This document shows, in pieces, positions 44,295-52,392 of a stretch of DNA of 64,000 nt. The stretch lies in assembly GCF_000482545.1 (NCBI RefSeq), contig NZ_KI519455.1:1611247-1675246 (forward strand), written 5' to 3'. Origin of the DNA: Arthrobacter sp. 35W. Its GTDB lineage: Bacteria; Actinomycetota; Actinomycetes; Actinomycetales; Micrococcaceae. Positions within the stretch are counted from its first letter, which is position 1, and each line of letters starts with the position of its first letter. Under the pieces are notes generated by a model. It was not told where the DNA came from and searched no databases. It saw only the letters and a program-made list of their open reading frames with translations. The position numbers and the translations under genes are program-made.

Positions 44295-45122
44295 CTAGCC
44301 GTTGAACTCGGCCGGGTGGGGTCCGGTGCGGCCGTCGTTCTCAAGGGCGTCCAGGGCTGCCAGTTCCGCGTCGGTGAGCTCGAAGCCGAACAGGTCCAGG
44401 TTCTGCTGGATTCGGGCCGGCGTCACGGACTTGGGGATGATGATGCGGTCCTGCTGCAGGTGCCAGCGCAGCACCACCTGGGCCGGGGCCACGCCGTGGG
44501 CTGCCGCGATGTCCAGCACCGTAGCGTCGTCCAGCAGCGCCCCCTGCGCCAGCGGGCTCCAGGCCTCCGTGGCGATGCCATGGGCCACGTTGAACGACTG
44601 GATGCCGCGCTGTTGGAGCGTTGGGTGCAGTTCCACCTGGTTGACGGCCGGCACCACGGTGCCCGCCGCCAGGATCTGTTCCAGGTGCTCCGGCAGGAAG
44701 TTGGATACCCCGATGGCCTTGATCCGACCCTCCGTATAGAGCGTCTCCAGTGCGCGCCAGGACTCGACGTACGTGTTCCGTGCCGGGGCCGGCCAGTGGA
44801 TCAGGTACAGGTCCAGGTAGTCCAGGCCGAGCTTGTCCAGGCTGGCATGGAATGCCGCCAACGTCTCGTCATAGCCCTGGTCCGAGTTCCAGACCTTGGA
44901 GGTGATGAAGAGGTCGCCGCGGTCCAGACCGGAATCCGCAATGGCCCGGCCCACGCCTTCCTCATTGCCGTAGATGGCCGCCGTATCGATGCTGCGGTAG
45001 CCGGCGTCCAGCGCCGCGGCGACGGCGGCAGCTGTCTCGTCGTTCGGGACCTGGAAGACGCCGAAGCCGATCTGCGGCATGGCGACGCCGTTGTTCAGGG
45101 TGATGGTGGGAATGCTGGTCAT
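44295..45122 (-). CDS. Aldo/keto reductase
   Basis: A 275-residue NADPH-dependent reductase, close in pattern to 2,5-diketo-D-gluconate reductases. The (beta/alpha)8 barrel catalytic residues are visible: Asp and Tyr in GYRSIDTAAIYGNE, Lys in ITSKVW and His in YLIHWP; the NADP loop IPKSVTPARIQQN follows. The start at 45122 has AAGGAG 6 bp upstream; an upstream extension overlaps the MFS gene. It lies downstream of the MFS gene on the same strand, 37 bp apart. Confidence 0.93.
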   Translation of the reverse strand: MTSIPTITLNNGVAMPQIGFGVFQVPNDETAAAVAAALDAGYRSIDTAAIYGNEEGVGRAIADSGLDRGDLFITSKVWNSDQGYDETLAAFHASLDKLGLDYLDLYLIHWPAPARNTYVESWRALETLYTEGRIKAIGVSNFLPEHLEQILAAGTVVPAVNQVELHPTLQQRGIQSFNVAHGIATEAWSPLAQGALLDDATVLDIAAAHGVAPAQVVLRWHLQQDRIIIPKSVTPARIQQNLDLFGFELTDAELAALDALENDGRTGPHPAEFNG

Positions 45123-45159
45123 GATTGCTCCTTGAAGGATCGGTGGTTTGGAGGAAGGA

Positions 45160-46389
45160 TCAGGCGCCGACGGCGGCAGGTGCCGCCTCGACGTCGGGCG
45201 CGGCCGCCGTCGTCGTGCTGTTCTGCGCGGTCTTTTGCGACTGAGTCTTGGCCTTGCGGGCGGCAATGGCCATGACGCCAAGGCCCAGGACGGTGATGGC
45301 CGCGCCGGCCCAGATGGGGGAGGTGTAGCCCAGCCCGGCCGTGATGGTGACGCCGCCGAGCCAGGCGCCCAGCGCGTTGCCGGCGTTGAACGCGCCGATG
45401 TTGGCGCCCGAGGCCAGCGTGGGGGCTGTGGAGGCGTACTTCATCACGCGCATCTGCAGGCCGGGGACGGTGGCGAAGCCGAAGCCGCCCATCAGCAGCA
45501 GCGAGGCGATGGTCATGATCTGGTTGTGCGCGGTGAGCGCAAAGACCACCAGAATGACGGTCAGCACGGCCAGCACCACCAGCAGCGTGGCGTCGACATT
45601 GCGGTCCGCCGCCTTCCCGCCCACGGCGTTGCCGATGAACAGGCCCACACCGAAGAGGATCAGCAGCCACGGCACGGCACCGGCGTCGAACCCGCCCACC
45701 TCCGTGAGCGTGTAGGCGATGTAGGTGAAGGCGCCGAACATGCCGCCGTAGCCGAGGATGGTGACGGTGATGGACAGCCACACCTGGGCGGATTTGAAGG
45801 CGCGCAGCTCACCGCGCAGCCCGGCGCTGTTCGCCTGGCCGCGGCCGGTTTCCGGCACCAACGTGAGCACGCCGATCAGTGCCACAACGCCGACGGCGGT
45901 GATGGCCCAGAAGGTGGAGCGCCAGCCGGCGGCCTGGCCCAGCAGGGTGCCAAAGGGGACGCCGAGGACGTTGGCGGCCGTCAGACCGGTGAACATGATG
46001 GCGATCGCCGCGCCCTTCTTGTTGGGAGCCACCATGTCGGCCGCCACCACTGAGCCGATGCCGAAGAAGGCGCCGTGGCACAGGGCGGCAATGACGCGGC
46101 CCAGCATCATCAGTTCGTAGCTGGGGGCGACCGCGCTGAGCAGGTTGCCGATGATGAACAGCACCAGCAGCGCGGCCAGCACCGGCTTGCGGGGGAGCCG
46201 GGTGACGGCGGCCGTCACCAGCAGGGCGCCGACGACGACGGCGAGGGCGTAGCCGGAGATCAACCAGCCGGCTGCGGCTTCGCTGACCTGGAAGGAGACG
46301 GCCACCTCGGGCATGAGGCCCATGATGATGAACTCCGTCAGGCCGATGCCGAAGCCACCGAGTGCGAGGGCTATGAGGCCAAGGGGCAT
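45160..46389 (-). CDS. MFS transporter (DHA1, AraJ-like)
   Basis: A 409-residue twelve-helix exporter. Family features: the first helix ALALGGFGIGLTEFIIMGLMPEVA, RVIAALCHGAFFGIGSVVAADMV in helix 4/5, and the motif GVPFGTLLGQAAGWRSTFW. Members export sugars or drugs. A regulatory palindrome and a MarR gene lie directly upstream, so it is probably induced by its substrate. The start at 46389 follows AGGAG. Confidence 0.9.
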   Translation of the reverse strand: MPLGLIALALGGFGIGLTEFIIMGLMPEVAVSFQVSEAAAGWLISGYALAVVVGALLVTAAVTRLPRKPVLAALLVLFIIGNLLSAVAPSYELMMLGRVIAALCHGAFFGIGSVVAADMVAPNKKGAAIAIMFTGLTAANVLGVPFGTLLGQAAGWRSTFWAITAVGVVALIGVLTLVPETGRGQANSAGLRGELRAFKSAQVWLSITVTILGYGGMFGAFTYIAYTLTEVGGFDAGAVPWLLILFGVGLFIGNAVGGKAADRNVDATLLVVLAVLTVILVVFALTAHNQIMTIASLLLMGGFGFATVPGLQMRVMKYASTAPTLASGANIGAFNAGNALGAWLGGVTITAGLGYTSPIWAGAAITVLGLGVMAIAARKAKTQSQKTAQNSTTTAAAPDVEAAPAAVGA

Positions 46390-46438
46390 GGATTTCTCCT
46401 GGAGACTGTGGGGATTGGGGGTGTGGCGCGTAAGCTTG

Positions 46439-46494
46439 TAGTTGCAGACGCTTGGTTTATTGTTGCACGCGCAACTATCCAGCGCAAGCAACTA
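46439..46494. promoter_or_regulatory. Candidate MarR operator (MFS / MarR divergent region)
   Basis: GTTGC-ACGC-GCAAC (46462-46475) is a perfect inverted repeat, flanked by TAGTTGC at 46439-46445 and further GCAACTA copies at 46471-46477 and 46488-46494. This is a classic layout for a MarR dimer controlling both divergent genes. Confidence 0.6.
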
Positions 46495-46541
46495 ATTATT
46501 TGCCGTGCCCTTTTGGGTCCGGTTTGGCGAAAGGGATCCCG

Positions 46542-46997
46542 ATGGGCATCAAGGACGACGCGGTGGAAATCCGGGCCAAGGGCTGGCGTACGCTGGCCGC
46601 CCTGCATGGCCTGATCGAGGCCGAACTGGAGCGCTCGCTGCAGGAAAGTGCGGGGCTTTCTGTGGTGGAGTACACAGTGCTCGACGCCCTCAGCCGGCAG
46701 GATGGCTGGCATATGCGCATGCAGCAGCTGGCCAGGGCTACGGCGCTGAGTCCCAGCGCCACCACGCGCCTGGTGAACCGGCTGGAGGACCGCGGTCTGC
46801 TGACCCGGATCCTGTGCGCGGACGACCGCCGTGGCATCTACACGGAACTTACAGTTCCCGGTCTGGACCTGCTGGAAGGTGCGCGACCGGTGCATGATGC
46901 GACCCTGGAGCGGGCGCTGGCCGAGGCCGTGGAGGTGCCGGAGCTGGCTCCGCTGGTGCTGGCGCTGCCGGAACTGCACGTTCCGGCAGCCGGTTGA
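46542..46997 (+). CDS. MarR family regulator
   Basis: A 151-residue winged-helix repressor: GLSVVEYTVLDALSRQDGWHMRMQQLARATALSPSATTRLVNRLEDRGLLTR is the DNA-binding wing with the typical DDRR region following (CADDRRGIYTELT). The ATG at 46542 follows AAGGGA. It likely represses the divergent MFS exporter and itself through the palindrome at 46439-46494. Confidence 0.9.
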   Translation: MGIKDDAVEIRAKGWRTLAALHGLIEAELERSLQESAGLSVVEYTVLDALSRQDGWHMRMQQLARATALSPSATTRLVNRLEDRGLLTRILCADDRRGIYTELTVPGLDLLEGARPVHDATLERALAEAVEVPELAPLVLALPELHVPAAG

Positions 46998-47007
46998 GCG
47001 GGTAGGC

Positions 47008-47316
47008 ATGCCTTCGTTCCGCGCCCAATTGCAGATCATGGGCCTACGCCCCGGCAACGCCCCGGAGGCCGTGATGGACTCCGCCGTCGCCGCCATCGGG
47101 TCCATCCACGTGGTGGAGGCCAACCAGCTGGACCTGGTGGCCGGCATTCCCCGGATCACTGTTCGATTCATGGTGGAATCCACCGAGTACACGGCGGAGA
47201 ATCTGCACGCACTCAATGCCGGGGCCGCGATGCGGCATGCCGTGGAAACGGTGGCCGTGGCGGGGCGGCTGGCCATGTTGCGCCGCAACCGCGGCAAATG
47301 GATGCCGCTGCGCTGA
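47008..47316 (+). CDS. Small unrecognised protein downstream of MarR
   Basis: A 102-residue soluble protein, 10 bp after the marR stop and probably cotranscribed. Visible features are a strand-rich centre (NQLDLVAGIPRITVRFMVEST) and a basic C terminus (LRRNRGKWMPLR). No family recognised. Its position in the MarR/MFS/AKR locus suggests a part in the same response, but no function can be given. Confidence 0.6.
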   Translation: MPSFRAQLQIMGLRPGNAPEAVMDSAVAAIGSIHVVEANQLDLVAGIPRITVRFMVESTEYTAENLHALNAGAAMRHAVETVAVAGRLAMLRRNRGKWMPLR

Positions 47317-47482
47317 CTTCGTCCGCCGCTTGAGGCAGGGGCCGCCGTGCTCCGCGCTGTGCCGCGATCGCTGGAACGGAGTGTCGCTGTAGGGGCTGCT
47401 TCGGAAGCCCTGGACGGCAGCTACCGCGAAATCCTTACTCAAACATCTGTTCTAATAGACAATCTTGGAATAGAATAAGATC
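47317..47482. other. Intergenic region before the DUF222 gene
   Basis: 166 bp without a gene. It holds the SOS-like box at 47439-47454 and an AT-rich stretch with TAGAAT just before the start codon; nothing else stands out. Confidence 0.6.
47439..47454 (+). promoter_or_regulatory. Likely LexA (SOS) box upstream of the DUF222 gene
   Basis: TCAAACATCTGTTCTA matches the actinobacterial SOS consensus TCGAAC-N4-GTTCGA at 10 of 12 fixed positions and lies 29 bp before the start codon. LexA control of 13E12-type genes is known from Mycobacterium tuberculosis. Confidence 0.6.
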
Positions 47483-49039
47483 ATGAGCGTTCCGGTCGGC
47501 ACTTCCGGTGGCGCCGCCACCACGGCAGGGCCGACGATGGCGGAGCAATTGGCCGCGCTGAGGCTCCCCACCCTGCCACCGGCCGCCCCCGGCACCCGCG
47601 GCGAAGCCCTTGCCGGCACCCTTGATGGAACACGTGGCGCCCTTGGGGCGGTGCGGGCGGACTACGCCGCCTGCGTTGACGCCCTCGCCGAGGTCGCAGC
47701 CCTCGAAGCCCGGGTAGCGGCCTGCAAGGCCGCCCTCATTGACAGGCTCGCCGCCGCCGGGACCAGCGAAGCGCAGGCGTTGGGCTTCGACACCCGGCAG
47801 CAGGGCATCGGCGACGCCTCCACCACGGCCGAACTGGCCACCGTGTTGTGCATCCCGGAACGGAGCGCCTCCAACCTCCGGGCCCAGTGCGTGGCGCTCG
47901 TACGCGAGCACCCCCACACCCTTCACGCCCTGGGGGCGGGCAGGTTCTCCTGGCAGCACGCCCTCGCCATCCTGGACCAGGCCCTCTCCGTCCAGAACGT
48001 GCCCGACATGCCCCGGGACGTGGTCGACGCCTTCGAACGCGACCTGGTCGAGGCCGCCTGCGGGGTGACGGTGTCGAAGTTCACCGCCGCGGCCAACCGC
48101 CGCCGTGAACGCCTGCACCCCGGGAGCATCCAGACCCGGGCCGCGGCCGCCCGGGCGGGCAGGTGCCTGGACCTGCAGCCGGGCCGGGACGGCATGTCCT
48201 ACCTGGGCCTGTACCTGCCCGCCGAAACGGCCCAGGCCGTGTGGAACCACGCCACCGCTGCCGCCCGCGCCCTGCAGGGCCCCGCCGAGCCGCGCACCCT
48301 GGCCCAGCTGCGCCTGGACGTCGCCGCGGCCCTGCTGCTGGGCCAGGAGACGGCCGACGCCAAGGCCGGGCACCCGGCACCCCGGGCCCAGATCCTTCTC
48401 ACCGTGCCCATCCTGTCCCTGCTGGGCGTCTCCGACGGGCCGGCCGAGCTGGAGGGGTGCGGGCCCGTCCCGGCCTCGATCGCCCGCCGGCTGGCCGCGC
48501 AGGCCCCCTCGTTCCAACGCCTGCTCACGGACCCGCACAGCGGGGAGCCGGTCGCGCTCTCACCGGGCACCTACCGGGTCAGCGAGGCCATGCGGGCCTG
48601 GCTGCGGGCCAGGGACAGGACCTGCACGTTCCCCGGCTGCACCACCGTCACCGCCGACACCCAGCTGGACCACCTGCTGGCCTGGGAACACGGCGGAAAA
48701 ACCCGCGAGGACAACCTGGCCAGCGAATGCCCCAAACACCACCTCGTCAAACACCATAAGGACGGGAAAACCCGCACCGGCCCCACAAAGACAAACCCCC
48801 AGAAAACAAAACAGGGAGGTGCGCCCGCCGGGCCCGGGATCAGGGGCTGGACACCGCAGATGACCGAGACCGGGCGCCCGGGCTGGACCTCACCCGCCGG
48901 CCGCTACTACCCGCCCGAACCCACCGACGCCACCCCGCCCGACTACCCGCACTGGCTGCAGGACGGCATCAGCCGGCGGAAGGGCGCCACCGACTACAGC
49001 ATCCTCGAGCACGCCCTCACCGTACGCCTCACCGGCTGA
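47483..49039 (+). CDS. DUF222 / HNH endonuclease domain protein (13E12 type)
   Basis: A 518-residue protein with the long helical DUF222 region (about residues 20-330) followed by an HNH nuclease module: RDRTCTFPGCTTVTADTQLDHLLAWEHGGKTREDN...CPKHHLVKH, with the zinc Cys/His and the catalytic His. The family is highly multiplied in Arthrobacter and corresponds to REP13E12 proteins in mycobacteria; it behaves like a selfish or DNA-damage-linked element, but its role is not settled. No ribosome site is strong. An SOS box upstream suggests damage induction. Confidence 0.9.
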   Translation: MSVPVGTSGGAATTAGPTMAEQLAALRLPTLPPAAPGTRGEALAGTLDGTRGALGAVRADYAACVDALAEVAALEARVAACKAALIDRLAAAGTSEAQALGFDTRQQGIGDASTTAELATVLCIPERSASNLRAQCVALVREHPHTLHALGAGRFSWQHALAILDQALSVQNVPDMPRDVVDAFERDLVEAACGVTVSKFTAAANRRRERLHPGSIQTRAAAARAGRCLDLQPGRDGMSYLGLYLPAETAQAVWNHATAAARALQGPAEPRTLAQLRLDVAAALLLGQETADAKAGHPAPRAQILLTVPILSLLGVSDGPAELEGCGPVPASIARRLAAQAPSFQRLLTDPHSGEPVALSPGTYRVSEAMRAWLRARDRTCTFPGCTTVTADTQLDHLLAWEHGGKTREDNLASECPKHHLVKHHKDGKTRTGPTKTNPQKTKQGGAPAGPGIRGWTPQMTETGRPGWTSPAGRYYPPEPTDATPPDYPHWLQDGISRRKGATDYSILEHALTVRLTG

Positions 49040-49360
49040 TGCAATCTACGGTTGGAATCATCGATCCCGGCAGCGTCAGGCAGCCGCATCAGGCAGCACG
49101 ATCCGCGGGAGCGACGGGTTCAACAGGGCACAGCGTCAGCTGGTGGCGCTCGACTGCAGCGCAGGACGCTCGTGTGGGATTCCGACCGGGTCGCCGGTGC
49201 GGGCAATGGCTTCGGGCATCAGTCCGCAGAGCAAAACACTCCAGCCGGACTCCGGCCCTGCCGCCGTCCTTGTGACGGAGGATCCGGCAACCTGGGAACA
49301 GCGACGACGGCGCCAGCAGAGGCAGCGGCAGCCGTCGTCGTCGTCGTTCTGATTGTCGCT
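49040..49360. other. Intergenic stretch after the DUF222 gene
   Basis: 321 bp. Short frames exist but show no family pattern or ribosome site. I see no terminator, repeat or RNA motif that I can support. It may be remnant DNA left by past insertion events around the 13E12-type gene. Confidence 0.4.
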
Positions 49361-50281
49361 CTAGTTGCCTGAGGGGAAACCGCTCAGTTTCAGCTTCGAG
49401 TCGTAGCGGACGGGCTGCTTGGTCAGCGGATCGATGAACTCGATGCTCTTGGCCAGCAGCTGCAGAGGTTTGGTGTAGTCGTCCGGTGCCTGCTCCAGCA
49501 GCACGGGGTAGAAGGGATCGTTCATGATCCCGAGGCCCTGCGAGGCCAGGTGTACGCGCAGCTGGTGGGTCTTCCCGGTGTGCGGGGAGAGCTTGTAGAG
49601 CCCGACGGCGCCGTCCGGACCCATGCGGGTGTCCTCCAGCTCGATGAGGGTCTCGGCGTTGTGCTCGCCCTCCACCTCTTGGGCCAACAGGTAGGTGCGG
49701 GATTTGATCATCCGGCTGCGGACGGTCATGGGGAACTCGAGGTCCTCGCGCACACCGGCCACGGCCTCGTACGTCTTCTGGACTCGGCGCTTTTCAAAGA
49801 GCAGCTGGTAGTCGCCGCGGGTCTCGGGGTTGGCGGAGAACAAGAGCACGCCCGCCGTCATCCGGTCCAAGCGGTGGATCGGCACCAGATCGGGCAGATC
49901 CAGCAGCACCCGCAGGCGCACCAGTGCGGATTCCTGTACGTACATGCCGCCGGGCGTGGTGGGCAGGAAGTGCGGCTTGTCCACGACCACCAGATCGTCG
50001 TCCTGGTGCAGCACGTTCAACTCCACCGGGAGGCGGTCCTCCACGGGCAGTTCGCGGTAGTACCAAATGAAGGTGTGCTCGTTCAGCGGAGTCTCGGGAG
50101 TGACCACGTCGCCGCCCAGGGCCTTGACCTCGCCACGGACAAAACGGTCCACGATGCCGTCCGGATCAACGTGGTTGAACCGGTCCAGAACATAGGCCAT
50201 GGCCGTGTCCCAGGGGCCCTCTTCGGGCATGCGCATCCGGGTAGCATTGACACCGTTGCGCACGGGAAGGGGAGATTTCAT
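49361..50281 (-). CDS. RluA-like pseudouridine synthase
   Basis: A 306-residue enzyme converting uridine to pseudouridine in rRNA or tRNA. The catalytic motif is HRLDRMTAGVLLF (Asp near residue 139), preceded by LNVLHQDDDLVVVDKPHFLPTTPGG and followed by LYKLSPHTGKTHQLRVHLA. The N-terminal segment (WDTAMAYVLDRFNHVDPDGIVDRFVRGEVKALGG) is an S4-like region seen in the actinobacterial subgroup. The ATG at 50281 is preferred over a GTG one codon before. It is divergent from the MepB-like gene. Confidence 0.92.
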   Translation of the reverse strand: MKSPLPVRNGVNATRMRMPEEGPWDTAMAYVLDRFNHVDPDGIVDRFVRGEVKALGGDVVTPETPLNEHTFIWYYRELPVEDRLPVELNVLHQDDDLVVVDKPHFLPTTPGGMYVQESALVRLRVLLDLPDLVPIHRLDRMTAGVLLFSANPETRGDYQLLFEKRRVQKTYEAVAGVREDLEFPMTVRSRMIKSRTYLLAQEVEGEHNAETLIELEDTRMGPDGAVGLYKLSPHTGKTHQLRVHLASQGLGIMNDPFYPVLLEQAPDDYTKPLQLLAKSIEFIDPLTKQPVRYDSKLKLSGFPSGN

Positions 50282-50321
50282 CACGTATCAAGCGTACCCA
50301 CGTCCAACAAATGACGGCCCT

Positions 50322-50843
50322 GTGGACTCCTTGGACCTTCTTCCGACAGAGCTGGCCGCCGCCGTCCGGCAGGTCTTTGAACCGCACGGGATGGCCTGGT
50401 CGAATCCCGTGGCCGAGCCGGAAAGCGCCGGGTATTCGGCCTTCGCCCTGGCCATCGATGGCCGCAGCACGCGGTTCCGGGTGGCCAAGACGACGCCCAC
50501 CAAGGCCGGGCAGTTCGCCACCCTGTGGCAGCGTTCCGACGCCGGCCCCACCCGCCCCTTTGACGTCTCGGACGGCGTCGAACTGTTTCTGGTCAGCGTC
50601 GCCGGCAGCGGCCAGTGCGGGCTGTTCGTCTTCCCGCTGGACGAGCTCGTCCGCCGCTCGGTGGTGTCCACCGGCATGGCTGGCGGCAAGCGGGCCATGC
50701 GCGTCTACCCGCCGTGGGTTGAACCCGCCAGCAAACAAGCCGCCGCCACGCAGACGTGGCAATGCCGATGGTTCCTGCCCCTGGACGGCGACGGCAGCAG
50801 TGCAGTCGACGCCGTCCGCGTACGGGAGCTGTTCCATTCCTGA
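50322..50843 (+). CDS. MepB-like family protein
   Basis: A protein of about 173 residues matching the MepB family: PTELAAAVRQVFEPHGMAWSNP, ALAIDGRSTRFRVAKTTPTKAGQFATLWQR and LFVFPLDELVRRSVVS...GKRAMRVYPPWVEP. In Staphylococcus mepB lies with the mepRA multidrug efflux genes but its role is unknown; no efflux gene is next to it here. No ATG fits; GTG at 50322 is the best start, with TTG 50331 possible. Confidence 0.78.
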   Translation: MDSLDLLPTELAAAVRQVFEPHGMAWSNPVAEPESAGYSAFALAIDGRSTRFRVAKTTPTKAGQFATLWQRSDAGPTRPFDVSDGVELFLVSVAGSGQCGLFVFPLDELVRRSVVSTGMAGGKRAMRVYPPWVEPASKQAAATQTWQCRWFLPLDGDGSSAVDAVRVRELFHS

Positions 50844-50854
50844 ATCGACCCAGC

Positions 50855-50946
50855 GAACCCGGTGGTTGAGCCTGTCGAAACCCGGTGCGGCGCGAGTATC
50901 CGCGGGTTCCGCCGTGGGGCGTGGGAGGTCTCGGCTCCGCTCGACC
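50855..50946. repeat. Dispersed intergenic repeat, copy B
   Basis: Related to copy A at 44174-44275, with the fuller core GGTGGTTGAGCCTGTCGAAA and the closing GGGAGGTCTCGGCTCCGCTC. Located between the MepB-like gene and the amidohydrolase remnant. Confidence 0.6.
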
Positions 50947-50965
50947 CAGCGAGGCCGCGGAGACC

Positions 50966-51420
50966 CTAGCCGATGCGGTCGAGCATGGACTGGATTCTGC
51001 CGTCCACGATTGTCCCCAGCACGGCGCTGGCGGCCAGCTCGTCGGGCGCTGCCGTGAGTGGGTCCAGCTCGAAGGCGGTGAAATCGGCGCGCTTGCCCAC
51101 AGTGATGGATCCAGACACATCCCATTGGCCGGCAGCGCGGGCGGCGTGGGAGGTGTACCCCTCCAGGGCCTGCAGCGCCGTGAGCGCCTGTCCGGGAAGA
51201 ACGGGTGCCTGGTCCGGATGGCCGGCGCGGCGGCGCAATTGGGCTTCCGCCAGGATAGGCAGCGGCTCGAAGGGGGCGATGGGCCAATCCGAGCCAAGGC
51301 CGAGCACCGCGCCGGCGTCGCCCTTGGCCACGCCGGCCCGCCGCAGCAGCGCGGGGAGGACGCCTTCAACTTCGGGCTGGAGATCCTGATCGCGGGGCTG
51401 CGCTCGAGGCTGCATGCCTA
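50966..51420 (-). pseudogene. Truncated amidohydrolase (C-terminal remnant)
   Basis: About 150 codons match only the end of YtcJ-like amidohydrolases: LGLGSDWPIAPFEPLPILAEAQ, ALEGYTSHAARAAGQ and VGKRADFTAFELDPL...LGTIVDGRI. The N-terminal two thirds, with the metal-binding HxH and other His ligands, are missing. Similarity stops next to a 22-bp-arm hairpin at 51439-51495, which may mark the break. The upstream extension of the frame to 51688 overlaps nei in reverse reading and is not family-like. Confidence 0.8.
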
Positions 51421-51438
51421 GGTTGCCCGGAACCCGCG

Positions 51439-51495
51439 CGAACAAGCACTTGGGGATAGTCCCGGGCTCCAACACTGTCCCCAAATGTTTGTTCG
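51439..51495. repeat. Large imperfect hairpin at the pseudogene break
   Basis: Arms 51439-51460 and 51474-51495 pair at 19 of 22 positions (core TTGGGGA/TCCCCAA, ends CGAACAA/TTGTTCG) around a 13-nt loop. It lies between nei and the truncated amidohydrolase; it may be a short mobile palindromic element or the nei terminator. Confidence 0.7.
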
Positions 51496-51549
51496 GCGGA
51501 GGTGTTTGGGGGTGGGGGTGTGCGGCGTGCGTGGGGTTTGCGGGCCAGG

Positions 51550-52392
51550 TCAGAGAACTGGCTGGCAGTGGGGGCAGTAGTAGATGTCCCGCGGCTGGCG
51601 GGTTGGAAAGGCGGGATCCGCCTGCTTTGCGTGCAGGATGACGGAGCCGCAGCGCTTGCACGGTTTGCCCGCCAGGCCGTAGACCCACGACGACGCGTCC
51701 CCGGCGGCAGGTCCGCCGGTGGTGCTGCGCCGTGGCCTGTCCTTGTTCGCCTCCAGCAGCCGCTTGGCCAGGTCAACCAGCCGGGTCAGCTCCGGCACGC
51801 GGCCGATGGGCATTTCCGGGTGGACGTGGGCCAGAAAGCACAGCTCATTGCGGTAGATGTTGCCGATCCCAGCCAGGTTCTGCTGGTCCAGCAGGGCCAG
51901 TCCCACAGGGCGCTCCGGTTCGGCCAGCAGCCGGCGAAGGGCCTCGGCAGCGTCCCAGCCCGGGCCCAGCAGATCCGGCCCCAGATGGCCGACGACGTTC
52001 TCCAGTTCGCGTTCCGGGACCACCTCCAGCAGGCCCAGGGAGAAGCCGACGGCGGTGCCTGCATCTGTGGACAGCACGGCCCGGGCGGTGTGGGCAGGCC
52101 TTCGCCAGCGCGCCGCCGGGCTGCCGGAACGGCCCGGACCACCGGAACGGCCCTGGGGTGCAGCGGGGTAGACCTCCCAGATCCCCTCCATGGACAGATG
52201 CGAATGGATCACATGCCCGGCCACGTGGACCAGCAGGTGCTTGCCGCGGGAGTCGACACTGTCCACGGTGCTGCCGGTGAAGTCCACTGTGGCAAACGCC
52301 GGCACCCGCAGGTCGCAGCCCGTCAGCACCCGTCCGGCCAACGCCCCGCGGAGCAGCTTCGCCTGCCGCCAGACGGTGTCGCCCTCAGGCAC
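51550..52392 (-). CDS. nei: Endonuclease VIII-like DNA glycosylase
   Basis: A 280-residue Fpg/Nei enzyme that excises oxidised bases and nicks the site. After Met removal the catalytic Pro and Glu begin the sequence (MPEGDTVWRQ). The helix-two-turn-helix lies around LLDQQNLAGIGNIYRNELCFLA, and a C4 zinc finger closes the protein (CKRCGSVILHAKQ...YYCPHCQ). It starts with GTG at 52392 inside the end of lhr (8-bp overlap), so it is translated from the lhr message. The lhr-nei pairing is conserved in actinobacteria. Confidence 0.93.
   Translation of the reverse strand: MPEGDTVWRQAKLLRGALAGRVLTGCDLRVPAFATVDFTGSTVDSVDSRGKHLLVHVAGHVIHSHLSMEGIWEVYPAAPQGRSGGPGRSGSPAARWRRPAHTARAVLSTDAGTAVGFSLGLLEVVPERELENVVGHLGPDLLGPGWDAAEALRRLLAEPERPVGLALLDQQNLAGIGNIYRNELCFLAHVHPEMPIGRVPELTRLVDLAKRLLEANKDRPRRSTTGGPAAGDASSWVYGLAGKPCKRCGSVILHAKQADPAFPTRQPRDIYYCPHCQPVL

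Noticed and set aside
49040-49360. Small protein genes in the gap after the DUF222 gene
   Set aside because: Several short overlapping frames exist in different phases but none has a ribosome site or recognisable sequence.
51421-51688. N-terminal extension of the amidohydrolase frame
   Set aside because: It is Pro/His-rich, crosses the hairpin and runs into the end of nei in another frame, so it is not the missing part of the enzyme.
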